Origin: Temnothorax longispinosus
Lineage: Eukaryota; Arthropoda; Insecta; Hymenoptera; Formicidae
Reading direction: 5' to 3'
DNA: 64,000 bases
NCBI RefSeq assembly: GCF_030848805.1
Contig: NC_092369.1
Coordinates: 8,345,199 to 8,409,198 of the forward strand
Part shown: positions 47,323 through 58,557 of the stretch, in pieces
How the letters are laid out: each line of letters begins with the position of its first letter
Numbering within the stretch: the stretch's first letter is position 1
Position numbers and translations under genes: made by a program
Notes under the pieces: model-generated
Seen by the model: the letters and a program-made list of their open reading frames with translations, nothing else
What the model was told of the DNA's origin: nothing
Databases searched by the model: none

Positions 47323-50300
47323 GTACCCCAGAAATCCACCTACGTGGAAGCCAGCCATGAAACAATCCCTTTGAAATTTAGCCCTCGTGTTGTCGCCCCC
47401 TCACAGTAGTCATATATAGATACGAGATGTAGCGAAATCGCCCTTGGATAGCGGGTGGTCTCGTCATGCCGGCGCCGGCGTTCATCATGATTTTCCCCGT
47501 GCTTTCGGCATCACTGTAATCATAGCATCGCTGCGACTCGCAATTAGAGAGGCACTTTAATTAGGAGAGAGGACGGGGGCTGGACGAATCGCAAGACAAA
47601 TCTCTATCACGAACGGTCAACGCGTTCTCCGCGTGTTTTCGCCTGTTTTATCGTCGTATCAGCGGTAAAGTTCGGCGCAACAAGAAAAGACGGATGAGAG
47701 AAGCTGGATAAACATGGTATGGCGTAACGAAATCCGTATATCTTAATGATTGCGCTATCGTTGGTGCGCACGACCCAGTTCTCCGATTGTAATATTGTTT
47801 TTCTCGCGTGAAGAAAGAGAGGTAAGGTCGAACGTTACGCGCGTGGCTTGATTTTTTCTCGAGAAACTAAAAGAAATTTTGTATTGTTTGCCCGGGTTTG
47901 TATAATATACATTCAAGCAAACGGGACCACTCTCGCTATCTGCGACGAACTTACTCTCCAATTAGTAAATATGTCCCTTCTCCTCTCCCCAATCCTCTCG
48001 GCCCACATTATTATCGTGGATCCGTGACTGTTAGAGAAAAATTCCGGATTTCTCGTGCCACAATCTTCTCCTCTTTTTAATCACCTCTTGTCTCACTGTT
48101 TCTTTAACACGCCCTATTCTCACCGCTTTTCTTATCCATTTTTTACCAGTTAGCAGATATTTTGGTAACACGTACTGGTATATGCTTGGACTTTTTTGTG
48201 AAAAAAGAAACACACGAGTTTTTATTATTATACATACACCACACACGTTAGTAGATGAGACAAATATATTAATTGTTGCATCTCTCTTTCCTTCTCTCTT
48301 TCTCTATTTATATACACATATCTATATACATTGTAATATATATTGCCTTATCGCACGGTCACGAAAAGTAGTTCTTCTTAAATATCATTTTTGTTAATTC
48401 GTCAAATACGTCCTGGGTATCAGGAACAGATATGAGATTCTCGTGGGTATACATTTACTAAAGTAGTTATCTTTGTTTTGACTGACATTATGTATCTTTT
48501 ACTTCCCCACTGTGGCGCTTAACGATATGTACATATTTTTCGCATCGGGTTTGCTTTCCGTCACAACGAGATTAGAGGTAGGTTGGAGTGGTTGCCTAAG
48601 TATGGAGAGTTGACTTACATCGCGTATAATGTATAATGTACTTCGGTAATCTAGTTACCGTGTAGAGATTAGCTAGCGAACGCACGTCAACACGGTCGCG
48701 CCATTTTATTTATTTCCCCATTACACGTATACTGCATTATGCGAGCAATATCGATGCTGAACGTCAAATATAACGTCATCGTTTCCTGCACGCGTGGGTG
48801 ATGTTGATTTTATCGATATATGAGAACTAGCCGATCGTAAGATGCTCGAGTTACATGTTAATGTAGGTTCTTGTCTGTCAAGCAATTAGTATTAGTATAT
48901 TGTACGTACGTGCATCATTAAGAGGTAATCGAAACCCATATCCTTTGTTTAATGTTCTGTATGCGTTGTATTAGTAGTTAAATCGCGGAACAAAAGACAA
49001 CCTTTCGTTTAAATAGTTGTTTTTCCATTTATAAAAATTTACGCAGTGAATATCTCAAGATATTTTATTTTAATTCGCGTAGCGACGCGATTATATATAC
49101 TGCTGCCTTTTGATTTTTATCCAGTAAAATTTATATTGACGTCTTTCAACAAAACATGCTCTTCTGTTAGTTGCACAGAATAGCATTTGCTTGATAAACG
49201 AGCAAAACATTCGTTTACGCTATCTAGGGCGAGTCATCCCTCAAGGGATATAACGAACGGTTTTTATGCAGCGTCACGTATCATTGAATATATGTCACAG
49301 ATCTCCCAACAATTTATCACAAATGCCGAATGATTAAAATATAGAAGCAGCCGTGAAGCAGCGAGTTGCGGAGGATGCTGATATGTTCCTCGACATACCC
49401 TTAAGATTATATTTGATATCTTCAAAACGAATCGTCAGCGCGACATTACGTCAAGACGAAGCAATATTACTTTTTCTATGTGAGCGAAGGAAATTCAATC
49501 ACGGCTAAATTCTTTTTCCAGAAGGGAGTGCCAGCAAATCGTGGCCTCTCTTTTCTCTTCTTTCTCCTTCTGTTACTTTCTCTCTCGTTCTTCTTCTCTC
49601 TGCCTATCTGTCTATCTATTTACCCATCTATATATACATATCTAATACATCTATCTATTCCACTTTCTCTTCCACATTGAGTTTCTTGGTGGCATGCGAT
49701 AGCGTTCTGATACTAGTCTGTAGATTGTCGAAAGGCGATCGACCGCCCCCTCAGTACGGAATGGCCTTTAGAGAGGGAGAACAACCCTCTCTCGTTCGAT
49801 GCGCGAGCGAGGAGAGCGGTCGTCTCCGGTTCAGTCGCGAGATTCCCTCTTGGCTTGACATACACGAATATATACACGGTTTTTGGCCTTTAAAATAGCG
49901 CAGTAGCAGGTGCAGACGTAGGCACATACGGCCGCTCTTTTTAGGGGTTCTGTCAGTAGAAATTGTGCACGTCTATAAACTGCGACATACGACGCTGTAT
50001 TCACTTGCGGCGCAGAGCGACGTAACCCGGCGAAGATGATTTGTACACTTATAATCTGATAAAATACTACTTAAAATTAATTGAAATATTTGATCATGTA
50101 TCTTCTCAAAAATCGAATTAAAATAGATAATCCTACGAAATCCGAACAATTTTTATCACAACATTTGATTATATCGCTCTATAACGTTAATATGTTAACA
50201 ATAATAGAAAATATGAAAGAATTTGAAAATGTGTTCCAAGTACCAATTCCTGTTCCTGTAATGTAACTAACTTCGTAAATTCAGTATCTTTCAATTCGGT

Positions 50301-50669
50301 TCGACTCACTTACAAGAGCGATACGATATATGAGTGATACGATAGCGTACGTACGTGTGGACTCAATTATGCCACCTTGTCCGAGTTAACGGATTTTATT
50401 ATGTCGCCGGCACAGGTAAAAATATCGAGCCGACGTGCAGTGGAATGGCGCGTCTATGACCTTTTGACCGAGAGACGCGAATAAAAAATTGATCGGATCT
50501 ATACGGTCTCGTCTTCTCCGTCGTTCGCCGTGAAGCGCCGACTCACGATCCTACTGTTGCAGACATACAGGTAGTCTAGCTTGGGGTAACATCGGGCATA
50601 CCTCACATCATTCCATGTGACACGCGGGTAACATATTCGCGACATGTGCAGGCGCATACCGAGACAGCC

Positions 50670-50681
50670 GGGGGGGGGGGG
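50670..50681. repeat. Poly-G run (12 G)
   Basis: Twelve consecutive G residues are followed by AGAGGGG. Such runs are length-variable and error-prone in assemblies. Confidence 0.9.
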
Positions 50682-52660
50682 AGAGGGGTGGAGATACGTA
50701 CGCGCGATCATGAACGTTCTGCGTGTTATACACGCATTACGATGTACGTTGATGCGCGGCGATCGACGAAAGGGATATGCACCCGCCTATCATTTCTCGG
50801 TCAGCCTCAGTCGCAAATTAGCCTTCTAACGCGCTACGTGGCTACGTGTGTCGCCACAAATTGCGAGATGAGAGTAGCACAATATACACATATACACACA
50901 TATAGGTTGACACTGCCTCGAGGAACACCGCCGCGAGATCGCATCTTCTCGGCAAGAACCGCTTAGCCGTTTCTAGTTTGTAAATTCGCAATGATGATTG
51001 TAACGCAATTACGCGCTCACAGATTTCGTTGCCGCAGACGCACCGCTTCTCGCGATTAGATTTCCATCGTTCGGCAGATTGTCGATTGGCTTTTACTTCT
51101 AACAACAGTATTGCCATTACTGTTACCATTTGACAGTAATGCGAGTTTAGAAGGTAATAAAATGAAAAAAGATTTGGCGCATATATAGCGTGACATGTTA
51201 TGTTTAATTTTGGATAGTCTATCGATGATAGACGTCACTCTATAGATTTTCAGTATTCCAGGGTACGCTCAAAAGGGACAGCTTTACATATCCGATATAT
51301 TTACGCGAACAGCGAGTGTCGCATATGTTCATTTTGAGAGGAGGAAGAAAGAGATCGACATTGATTTGTGTGCTGTAGCATAGCTTCATTGATCCATCAT
51401 TAATCGTGATTAAACGTGATTAAACGATGTACATATATTTTATTCGAGATTTTGAAAATATATATATACATGTAATAATCTTGCGTTTATTATGTCTTGT
51501 GTCGATTGTATCGTGAGTTAGTGTGAATGAGTGATTAACATTAACCAGACGCTAACACCGCTCGCTAACTAAATTTTTAATAAGAGTTCGGCACTTTATT
51601 CCGTTGCGAAGGAGGTACTCGGAAGATAGTCGGAAGATACACATTTGCAGCGGTGGTTTTAATTTAATTATTTATGACTGAATATAATTATACAATTGAT
51701 TTATTTAGGTTGACACAAGACGTGTCTAAATAATTAAAATAATTCATAATCAAAGCGATTTTGATTTTGAATACCAGTCACACTTTTTTGTTTGATATTA
51801 TTAAAATATATAGATTTTATATAATCGTACAAATATAAAGCTTTCAATATTATTCTCTATAATTAAACATTGTAAAGTAAAAATTTTTATAATATTTATT
51901 TTGACAATTTCTTAATTTTTATATTTAAAGGATTTATTTGGAAAAAACCAGATTTGCTAAATGCTCATAGATTTTTCGTTATTTATTAATTTTATGTTAA
52001 TATCTATTTATTTATATTTCAGATGAATATCCAAAAATTTGCTTTTTACAAAATTGTCATACCGGGATTAATTTTTCAACTAAATTGTTATAAATGATAT
52101 CTGTTTGATTAATAATCGCAATAAGTAACCCTTGATTTCTTTCAAGAAAATATACTAATGAATGTACATATGTGTTTTTATTGTACAATAAGTACATTTA
52201 AGAAACGGAAAAAGTCAGATACAAAAATCCTCAAGAAGGATAGTGCGATTATAATACATTGAGCGCACGAAATTACATTATGAAAGAACGTGGACATGAA
52301 CAGATCTATCAGTGGATTAGGCAGACGTGTCGGCACGTGTAGTATCGTTAGGCTTAGGTGTATAGGTGTGTAGGACTTATAAGTATAGGTAGTCTATCTG
52401 TGCCCCGCCCTTTTATCTGGAGAACGTGTTTTTGTTTCCAACACATCACTAATTATCGAAGACTTAGCGGTACAGCACTGATAATCGTGTCTCTATCAGC
52501 AGCCGCGCTAATCGAGCTAAAATCTGATTTCGTTCATAAATGCAAATATCCTCGTTCCCTCGCCTTCCCATCGATTAATGGAAAAGACGTACTGTGCAAC
52601 CAGCGTATAACGATTACTAGTCACTCCGACATCGCGATACGACGTCGGAAAATTTAAAAT

Positions 52661-52694
52661 CGACCGACCGACCTACCGACCGACCAACCGAACG
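52661..52694. repeat. CGAC tetranucleotide repeat
   Basis: About eight CGAC/CGAA/CTAC units lie about 110 nt upstream of exon S6-c, within the intron. Confidence 0.85.
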
Positions 52695-52802
52695 AAATAC
52701 ATGTAAAAAGAGCAAAACAAAAAGCAAAAGCAAACTATTGCCAGCCCTATCACACAAGTGTATTGATGCGAGTGTTATGTTCTGTTCTATTACGTGGTGT
52801 AG

Positions 52803-52894
52803 GCCATATTCGCCAGTTGTATCCCTGAGATAATTGACCTGATCGGGACGCGAAACAAGTACGGCGGCACTTTGAAGAACGAGCGAGGTCGCAG
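52803..52894 (+). CDS. slo: slo alternative exon S6-c: inner S6 and RCK1 linker
   Basis: Third 92-nt alternative. It encodes AIFASCIPEIIDLIG, then TRNKYGGTLKNERGR(R). The human Y318 position is cysteine. The E321 equivalent is kept, but the E324 equivalent is aspartate. From memory this version resembles the commonly shown Drosophila Slo sequence at this site. The acceptor (TTACGTGGTGTAG) has a mediocre pyrimidine tract, but the donor GTGAGA is the strongest of the three. AACCAACCAA occurs 12 nt after the exon. It is closest to the next constitutive exon (3.5 kb), so with a strong donor it is a plausible default choice, which is inference. Confidence 0.93.
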
Positions 52895-55800
52895 GTGAGA
52901 GACACAACCAACCAATTAGCTTTCCCAATTTGAGTCCCCAGTCCCGACTGCCACCATGCCCACGATGTCCTCCTATACACGAAAGGCTATGTAATTTCCA
53001 TCATATCTCACAGCATCTATCTGTTACACCTCTGTTACACTACTTCTCGACACACGTACACGGGCGCACACAACGACATTCCGGTTTCTCTCCTGATTCC
53101 TTCCGTGGTCCCGCTCCCGTGAATGCAATCTCCTGATAGAAGCACGTATAAACGTCGATCCTCGTCACAAAAATCCCGATTCCGATAAATCCCTCTCTTA
53201 TAAATCTATATATATTTAGAGGTCAGTGTTAGCATCGCAAAACCGCAGTTCCGTACCAGCTCATTGCACTAGTTGTCAGTCGGCCTTAGTGCAGCCGTCA
53301 CCCCAAAAACATTCCTCAACTCCAGCCTGCTCCTATAAAACCTCTTTCCCTCAATAGACCAGCCAGCCCGTCTGCCATCACAGACCTATACTCACCACAC
53401 TCAGCAACTGGTGTTAGCTTGTTTGTTCACACCGTTCGCATTTGGGACAAATACGGCTCGTTACGGTTTGATTACGCATAAAATAACGCATAAAATATAG
53501 AACGTGGAACAAACGAAAATTCACGAGAAAATTAGCAAGTTCTTTTGTTGAAAAATCTCGAGATATTTATTTCGTCAAAAATTAATTGCAATTTTTGCAT
53601 CAAATGTTCTACGTTTCTCGTTTCGCAAATAAATCGCGCAGATCTTAAGTGAACTTTAACAAGATGTGTCGTGTCCAGATCAACTTGTTCGTTTAGTGCT
53701 TCTGCTTAATTAATCACAATCATTGCGCCGGCCGTGAACCGCGTTCTCGAGGGGAATCCAAATTGAGACGACAGAGATAAAGCTATGTAATCTGCTGTAA
53801 ACGGATGTGACAACTTCGCGCTAAAAGCGGGCACAATTATGCGTCGCACTAACAAGCCGCAGAAACTTGCATAACGAATCTTGAGTTAATTATTCGATGT
53901 ACGTTGAAGCATCGCGCGGTCGAATGATCTCATTATCATCATTAAACGAACCGCGCGTTTTGATATGTCGAGCTGTATTTCTCTCCGAGTGCAAGGGGTT
54001 AACGTCCAGCATGCACCCTGCATTATCCGAACAATTGAATGCATATATTATAATATACATACATATATATCTATATATATATGGAGGGATAAAAACCATA
54101 GTGGTGTAAGTCAAATTTTTAAAAATATTTTCTCGTGTGTATAGATACAATTTATATATTGTACAGATTGCATTTATGCACACAAGAAAATATTTTTAAA
54201 AATTTGACTTACACCACTGTGGTTTTTACCCCTCCATATAATCTAATGTTGTACCACTTCAGTGTAATAATCTTGATGTTTTAGACAGTATTAATGATCG
54301 TTTTTGCGTAAACTTTAAAGAGGGGAAATTGAAGGATATACTGCCTAAATAAATATGTGTATATTATTGAGATCGCTGGTCTCATACGTAGCTCAGGGAT
54401 TCTGGTTGAGGACATCCTCGGTGGGCCGAAATGAACAACGTAGATCCGGGATAACTCAGTGCTTCTTTCCGATTCAGCTATTCAGTTGTCATTCACAATT
54501 AGCGCAAGTGTGGCTGTGATCTTTCGTAAGAAGGAGCTACACGACAATAACACGCTGCTGATCGCATCATCATTCCGAGCACCTTATCCAAATACGTGAT
54601 GAATACGTGTGCCCTACGATCGATGAACGATATATACGCGTATATCCGCGCGCACACGATAGTAATAACCCAGAAGAGCTTTGTCATGATGATAAATGCT
54701 TCGCGGAAATTACCGTTGTCATTTTTAGCCGTCTTTCACGGCGTGTATCATCCGTGCTGCGCGCCGTTTCTCATCGACCCATTGATACTGGTCATCAGAT
54801 ACTAACTAATGAATCAACTTCACTTGCCTAATGGCATTGCAAGCGGGCTTAATAAATTAAACATTCCGAGTACATAGAGGCATGCTCCGATACCGGAACG
54901 AACGTGAATAATCTTACGTCATGCAATAAAAGATACGAGAATCCGGGCTCTCATTGCATGAACGCGTACGAGCATCCAATTTTTCTCGCGCGGACAGTCG
55001 GAGGTCGAGATACGACGAGCGCGTCCAATTTTCGGCAGATCCGCGTTACTCACGCCTGGTTTCCGATCCGGCAACGGTTGTCACACGAAAACGACTTGCA
55101 ACAGCTCATTATACCCATGACACACGCTCACATTTCGACACGCACACGACGTCGGCCCCCTTTACGTTTAGAGTAAAAGTAACCAGTAATCCTGGATATT
55201 ATCTGGCTCGCATTGAATCCAGTAGCGCCTGTCGCGCGGCCCACGTGTGAAAGAGACACACCCGCGTAGGTGCAAGTGATAAAGGAAATCGCGCGACACG
55301 GGAAGGCTACTGAGTTCATGATGGAGCCGAAAGTCAGACATCACCGAGTAGATAACATTAAGCATGGAATGATCATGGTCGAACTCCGCTATCTGTCCTT
55401 TGTGAGTCCGTTAATTATTGGGCATCACTTACAATTAGTCTTATCTGTCATGTGACACTTAGGAATAGGAATACGTTTCTCACTATTAATATATGTACAC
55501 ACAGCACGTAGAAATTACACACGTAGAAGAGAGTTTTGTTCTTGACATACACATGGTGACGACTAACACGTGAATGAGCTTGTATACTCGTACGTATTTG
55601 ATATCTAACACTTATCAGCATTGACCTGTGTATGTACATTGTATATCTAGTGCTACTAACTTATCACATAGGTATGTGTATAGTCAATTGGTTAAAATAA
55701 ATTATTCCAATTCCTAGCGCAATCTTGGTAAGTTCAGCCCATGATGATTTACTGATTTATTATTTATTATCAAATAGATATTTGCGTTACTCTTTCGAAT

Positions 55801-56405
55801 AGAACGCGCATTACTCTAGTGCCGAATAATTGTTATCTTTTTTATTATTTTATGACCATATAAGTTTCTTGAAATGAGTTCTTTATCGATTTCACGATGG
55901 ATCATAAATATTATATTTTTTAAAGAATACCAATTTATATGTTTTATTTTTTTTATTTTCAAGCTATACCGAATTGATAAATATAATTAATCTTAAATAG
56001 ATTAACTTTTAACAAAGAGCAGGTCTAATCTTATTGTGGCAGCAGACTAAAATGGCACGAAGAGAAAAAAGAAAAAAATAATTTTCCATCAGCATTAAGG
56101 TTCCTCTATCTTCTCTCTCACGTTGTTTCGCTATTCTTGCTAAACACTTAAATGTGCGTTTGTTTCGAAAAAGCTTATTCAACGGAAAGAACATATTAAA
56201 GTGAATAAAGGTTGTATATGGCGTGAGAGAGAAGAACTTATATAATTAGAACTTAAATAATATGGGTCCGTAGTTGACATACATATACTACTTATTGTTA
56301 GAGCGTGTACATGGTAGTTGTGCTTGAGAGAGTTTCCCTTTCTTTTCCTATTCACCAATATCGTCTCTTTAAGAATGTCATCTAATCTGCTCGTTGTGTT
56401 GGCAG
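52895..56405 (+). other. slo intron after S6-c, with C-rich block and MITE
   Basis: The first 540 nt (to about 53430) are unusually C- and A-rich and G-poor on the transcribed-sense strand, unlike the AT-rich rest. A fold-back element lies at 54078-54240. Open frames at 54900-55450 are unrecognised. No other exon was seen. Confidence 0.7.
54078..54240. mobile_element. MITE-like fold-back element, 163 bp
   Basis: The arms are about 60 nt with only about three mismatches. The left arm starts TATATGGAGGGATAAAAACC and the right arm ends with the near-exact complement. Both include GTGGTGTAAGTCAAATTTTT. The centre is about 40 nt and AT-rich. There is no coding capacity. The high arm identity suggests a recent element. 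In slo pre-mRNA it would fold into a long hairpin. Target-site duplication is unclear because the flank is itself an AT repeat. Confidence 0.8.
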
Positions 56406-56516
56406 ACATATTGTCGTGTGCGGCCACATCACCTACGAATCGGTCTCGCACTTCCTCAAGGATTTCCTACACGAGGATCGCGAGGACGTCGACGTAGAAG
56501 TTGTCTTCTTGCATAG
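56406..56516 (+). CDS. slo: slo exon: start of RCK1 domain
   Basis: This constitutive 111-nt exon completes arginine (AG+A) and encodes 36 residues. It begins HIVVCGHI, the first strand and turn of the RCK1 Rossmann fold, then SVSHFLKDFLHEDREDVDVEVVFLH. Residues aligned to human D362 and D367 (RCK1 Ca2+ sensing) and E374 (Mg2+ site) are present. It is cytoplasmic and part of the gating ring. The acceptor GTTGGCAG joins any of the three S6 exons in frame because all end in AG. The donor is GTATGA at 56517. The terminal AG joins G of either following alternative exon to make arginine. It is almost identical to Drosophila Slo as I recall it. Confidence 0.96.
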   Translation, partial: TYCRVRPHHLRIGLALPQGFPTRGSRGRRRRSCLLA

Positions 56517-57201
56517 GTATGACCGCTGCTTTTGTAAAACTTTTTGCCAGCTCGCATCAAGTACGGTATTTAACCCTTTCGACGCTATCAGAATGTGTGT
56601 CTCGTGTATCTCGTGATTGATATCGTGGATAGTCTCGAAAGGGTTATTTCCCGGTGTGAATATATTTTATGAAATTTTCATCTTGCATATCTGATCATCT
56701 TACGTCATTAATCAGTTTTTTTGTATCATTAGTTGAAGCATATACTCTATTTATATTTTTACAGGAAATAGAAACTTTATACATTTTACTCTAATAAAAC
56801 ATGCAACTGTTCATTCGTACACAAACAAAACTGTTATTTGTTAATTATCACAACAACTTGATTTCAGTTTCTCATTTTTAGCTTATTTCTTCATCGTTTT
56901 TCTCATATACTAAATAATGTTTTATTTTTTGTGTTGGCGACTCCGTGGTAAGTATGTCGCCCTTCGAGAGATTTCCCGTCGCCAAGCGACTTAAAGCGAT
57001 CAGACTCCATTAGCTCGGCGTTTTATCGACCGTAAAAATTTCGTTATCCTCCAGCAAGGTTTCAAATTACAAAACAAAGATTTTCCATCAAGAGATCGGA
57101 TTATCCAGTAACGTGGAGGATAAGTGAGAAGGCTGCATTCCACGGTCGCCCGTGTAGTCTGATCGCTATATAGTTGCAAGGATTGGTTTGCTTTTTTTCA
57201 G
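56517..57201 (+). other. slo intron, 685 bp
   Basis: AT-rich intron ending in a strong TTTGCTTTTTTTCAG acceptor. Nothing else was recognised. Confidence 0.85.
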
Positions 57202-57307
57202 GAAAGAGCCGGATCTCGAATTGGAGGGTCTCCTGAAGAGGCATTACACGACCGTGGAGTTTTTTCAGGGCACCATGATGAATGCCGTGGACCTGGAGCG
57301 CGTCAAG
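57202..57307 (+). CDS. slo: slo alternative exon RCK1-a
   Basis: First of two mutually exclusive 106-nt exons (1 nt plus 35 codons). It encodes KEPDLELEGLLKRHYTTVE, then FFQGTMMNAVDLERVK, an RCK1 helix/strand unit. The glutamate in TTVEF aligns to human Mg2+-site E399, and the position of human Q397 is threonine. Against RCK1-b it differs at eight positions: P2E, F11L, F15Y, I25M, P28A, I29V, Q32E and the silent-class K/R context is unchanged. The acceptor is strong (CTTTTTTTCAG) but the donor GTACCC is weak. C-rich intron sequence with AACCAACCAA starts 44 nt downstream. Its role is to tune Ca2+ gating, as inferred from domain position. Confidence 0.92.
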
Positions 57308-57470
57308 GTACCCTGAACCCTAGAACAACTACCACACGAAAACCTCCATCAACCAACCAACCCTCCATCAATGCCCTCCACGTGGCCGCTCGTGCTTCTT
57401 GTTTTCTTGCAGTTCTTTAGGTTATTACACGGTTATTCGCCTGGATATAACACGCCGTGATGGTCGATCA

Positions 57471-57517
<47 letters not shown>

Positions 57518-57535
57518 ATATACATATATATATTT
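57471..57535. repeat. (TA)n microsatellite
   Basis: An almost pure TA run with one interruption, downstream of exon RCK1-a. It is self-complementary and can pair with the other TA tracts nearby. Confidence 0.9.
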
Positions 57536-57979
57536 ACTTATTCTAATGCATATATATATAGATTATCTATATTTACATACATATATATTTATGTCACACG
57601 TCATGCAGTCTCATGTTAATATAATATCGCTACCGTTACTTCTTATAGAATTTCTCGTATCTGGTGATTCGTGCGTACGCATACGCCCGCGGATCACACC
57701 GAATGCTCGCTACGTTTTAGATTTACTCTCTTTCTCTCTCGATTTTCGCTCTCTTTCTCTCTCTTCTCTTCTTTCACGAACTGTCGAAACGTTCGGTGCG
57801 GCATGATTTGAGAACGAGAACAGTTTGTTTCGTCGGCCACATGTTTTCCCGCGGTTTTCCGCTGCAGGATTTCGATTGTTCAAGTTTGCTGTACTGGAGT
57901 TCGCAATATGCTCACATAAAATGACGTTTTCAAGTTTACCTTGTGAATACAAAAACGATGCGGCACCGGACGGTGAAAG

Positions 57980-57999
57980 ATATACATACGTATCTATAT

Positions 58000-58032
<33 letters not shown>
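57980..58032. repeat. (TA)n microsatellite
   Basis: TA-rich tract with TACATACATA interruptions, about 420 nt upstream of exon RCK1-b. Confidence 0.9.
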
Positions 58033-58451
58033 TACGTAGAAAGCAACCGCCTGCGACTGCATGGTATGCTGTATTGAGCTATGGAGCCGACTCAGCTGCA
58101 GTAGAGACTTTACTTAGATATTTATTATTATTATATATCAGCGTACTCGTTTCTTTTGAGGATAAGCTCGTACAATTTAATCAATTTATCGTGCATTTGG
58201 CTCGATTAGAATGAAAATTATTGAAACGAATTTAAACGAATCAAAGACAGTGCGATATATGGCTTTCTCTCAAAAGTCGCGAGCACGTACGACGAATTTG
58301 TATTATTCATTTACGTTCTAACGAAATCTTCACCGACTCCTCTGTCGGGCTACTGCTCGACGATATTCTCGCAAAAAAGGACGCGACCGTCGACAGCTGA
58401 GGTGAATGTTATTTATAAAAGGAGTCATATCATTTTGTCGGATCCGTTCAG

Positions 58452-58557
58452 GAAACCGCCTGATCTCGAACTGGAAGGACTGTTCAAGCGGCACTTCACC
58501 ACCGTGGAGTTCTTTCAGGGGACCATCATGAACCCGATTGACCTACAGCGGGTTAAG
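58452..58557 (+). CDS. slo: slo alternative exon RCK1-b
   Basis: Second 106-nt alternative. It encodes KPPDLELEGLFKRHFTTVE, then FFQGTIMNPIDLQRVK. It is the version I recall as identical or nearly so to Drosophila Slo, and the closer of the two to vertebrate Slo1 (LFKRHFTQVEFYQG, LNPHDLARVK). The E399-equivalent glutamate is kept. The acceptor is poor (pyrimidine tract broken by GGATC before CGTTCAG) while the donor GTGAGT is strong, the opposite pattern to RCK1-a. It joins 61388 in phase 0. Using both alternatives (212 nt) or neither breaks the frame. Confidence 0.94.

Larger units (their letters stand above)
47323..52802 (+). other. slo intron between S6-b and S6-c
   Basis: Mixed AT- and GC-rich non-coding DNA. 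There is a pyrimidine-rich stretch with TATC repeats near 49550-49670, a run of 12 G residues at 50670-50681, and a CGAC tetramer repeat at 52661-52694 just before exon S6-c. No additional exon is recognised. Confidence 0.7.
57308..58451 (+). other. slo intron between RCK1-a and RCK1-b
   Basis: A 1144-nt intron with C-rich sequence at its start and two TA-dinucleotide microsatellites (57471-57535 and 57980-58032). A CT-rich stretch at 57725-57780 lies between them. No exon was found. It is long enough that the two alternative exons are not kept apart by steric crowding of splice sites. Confidence 0.8.

Noticed and set aside
52617..52928. 103-codon - frame with SVGRSVGRSV
   Set aside because: Antisense shadow of exon S6-c plus the CGAC tetramer repeat.
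57399..57806. 135-codon Tyr/Ile-rich frame
   Set aside because: Encoded by the TA microsatellite and flanks; not a protein.
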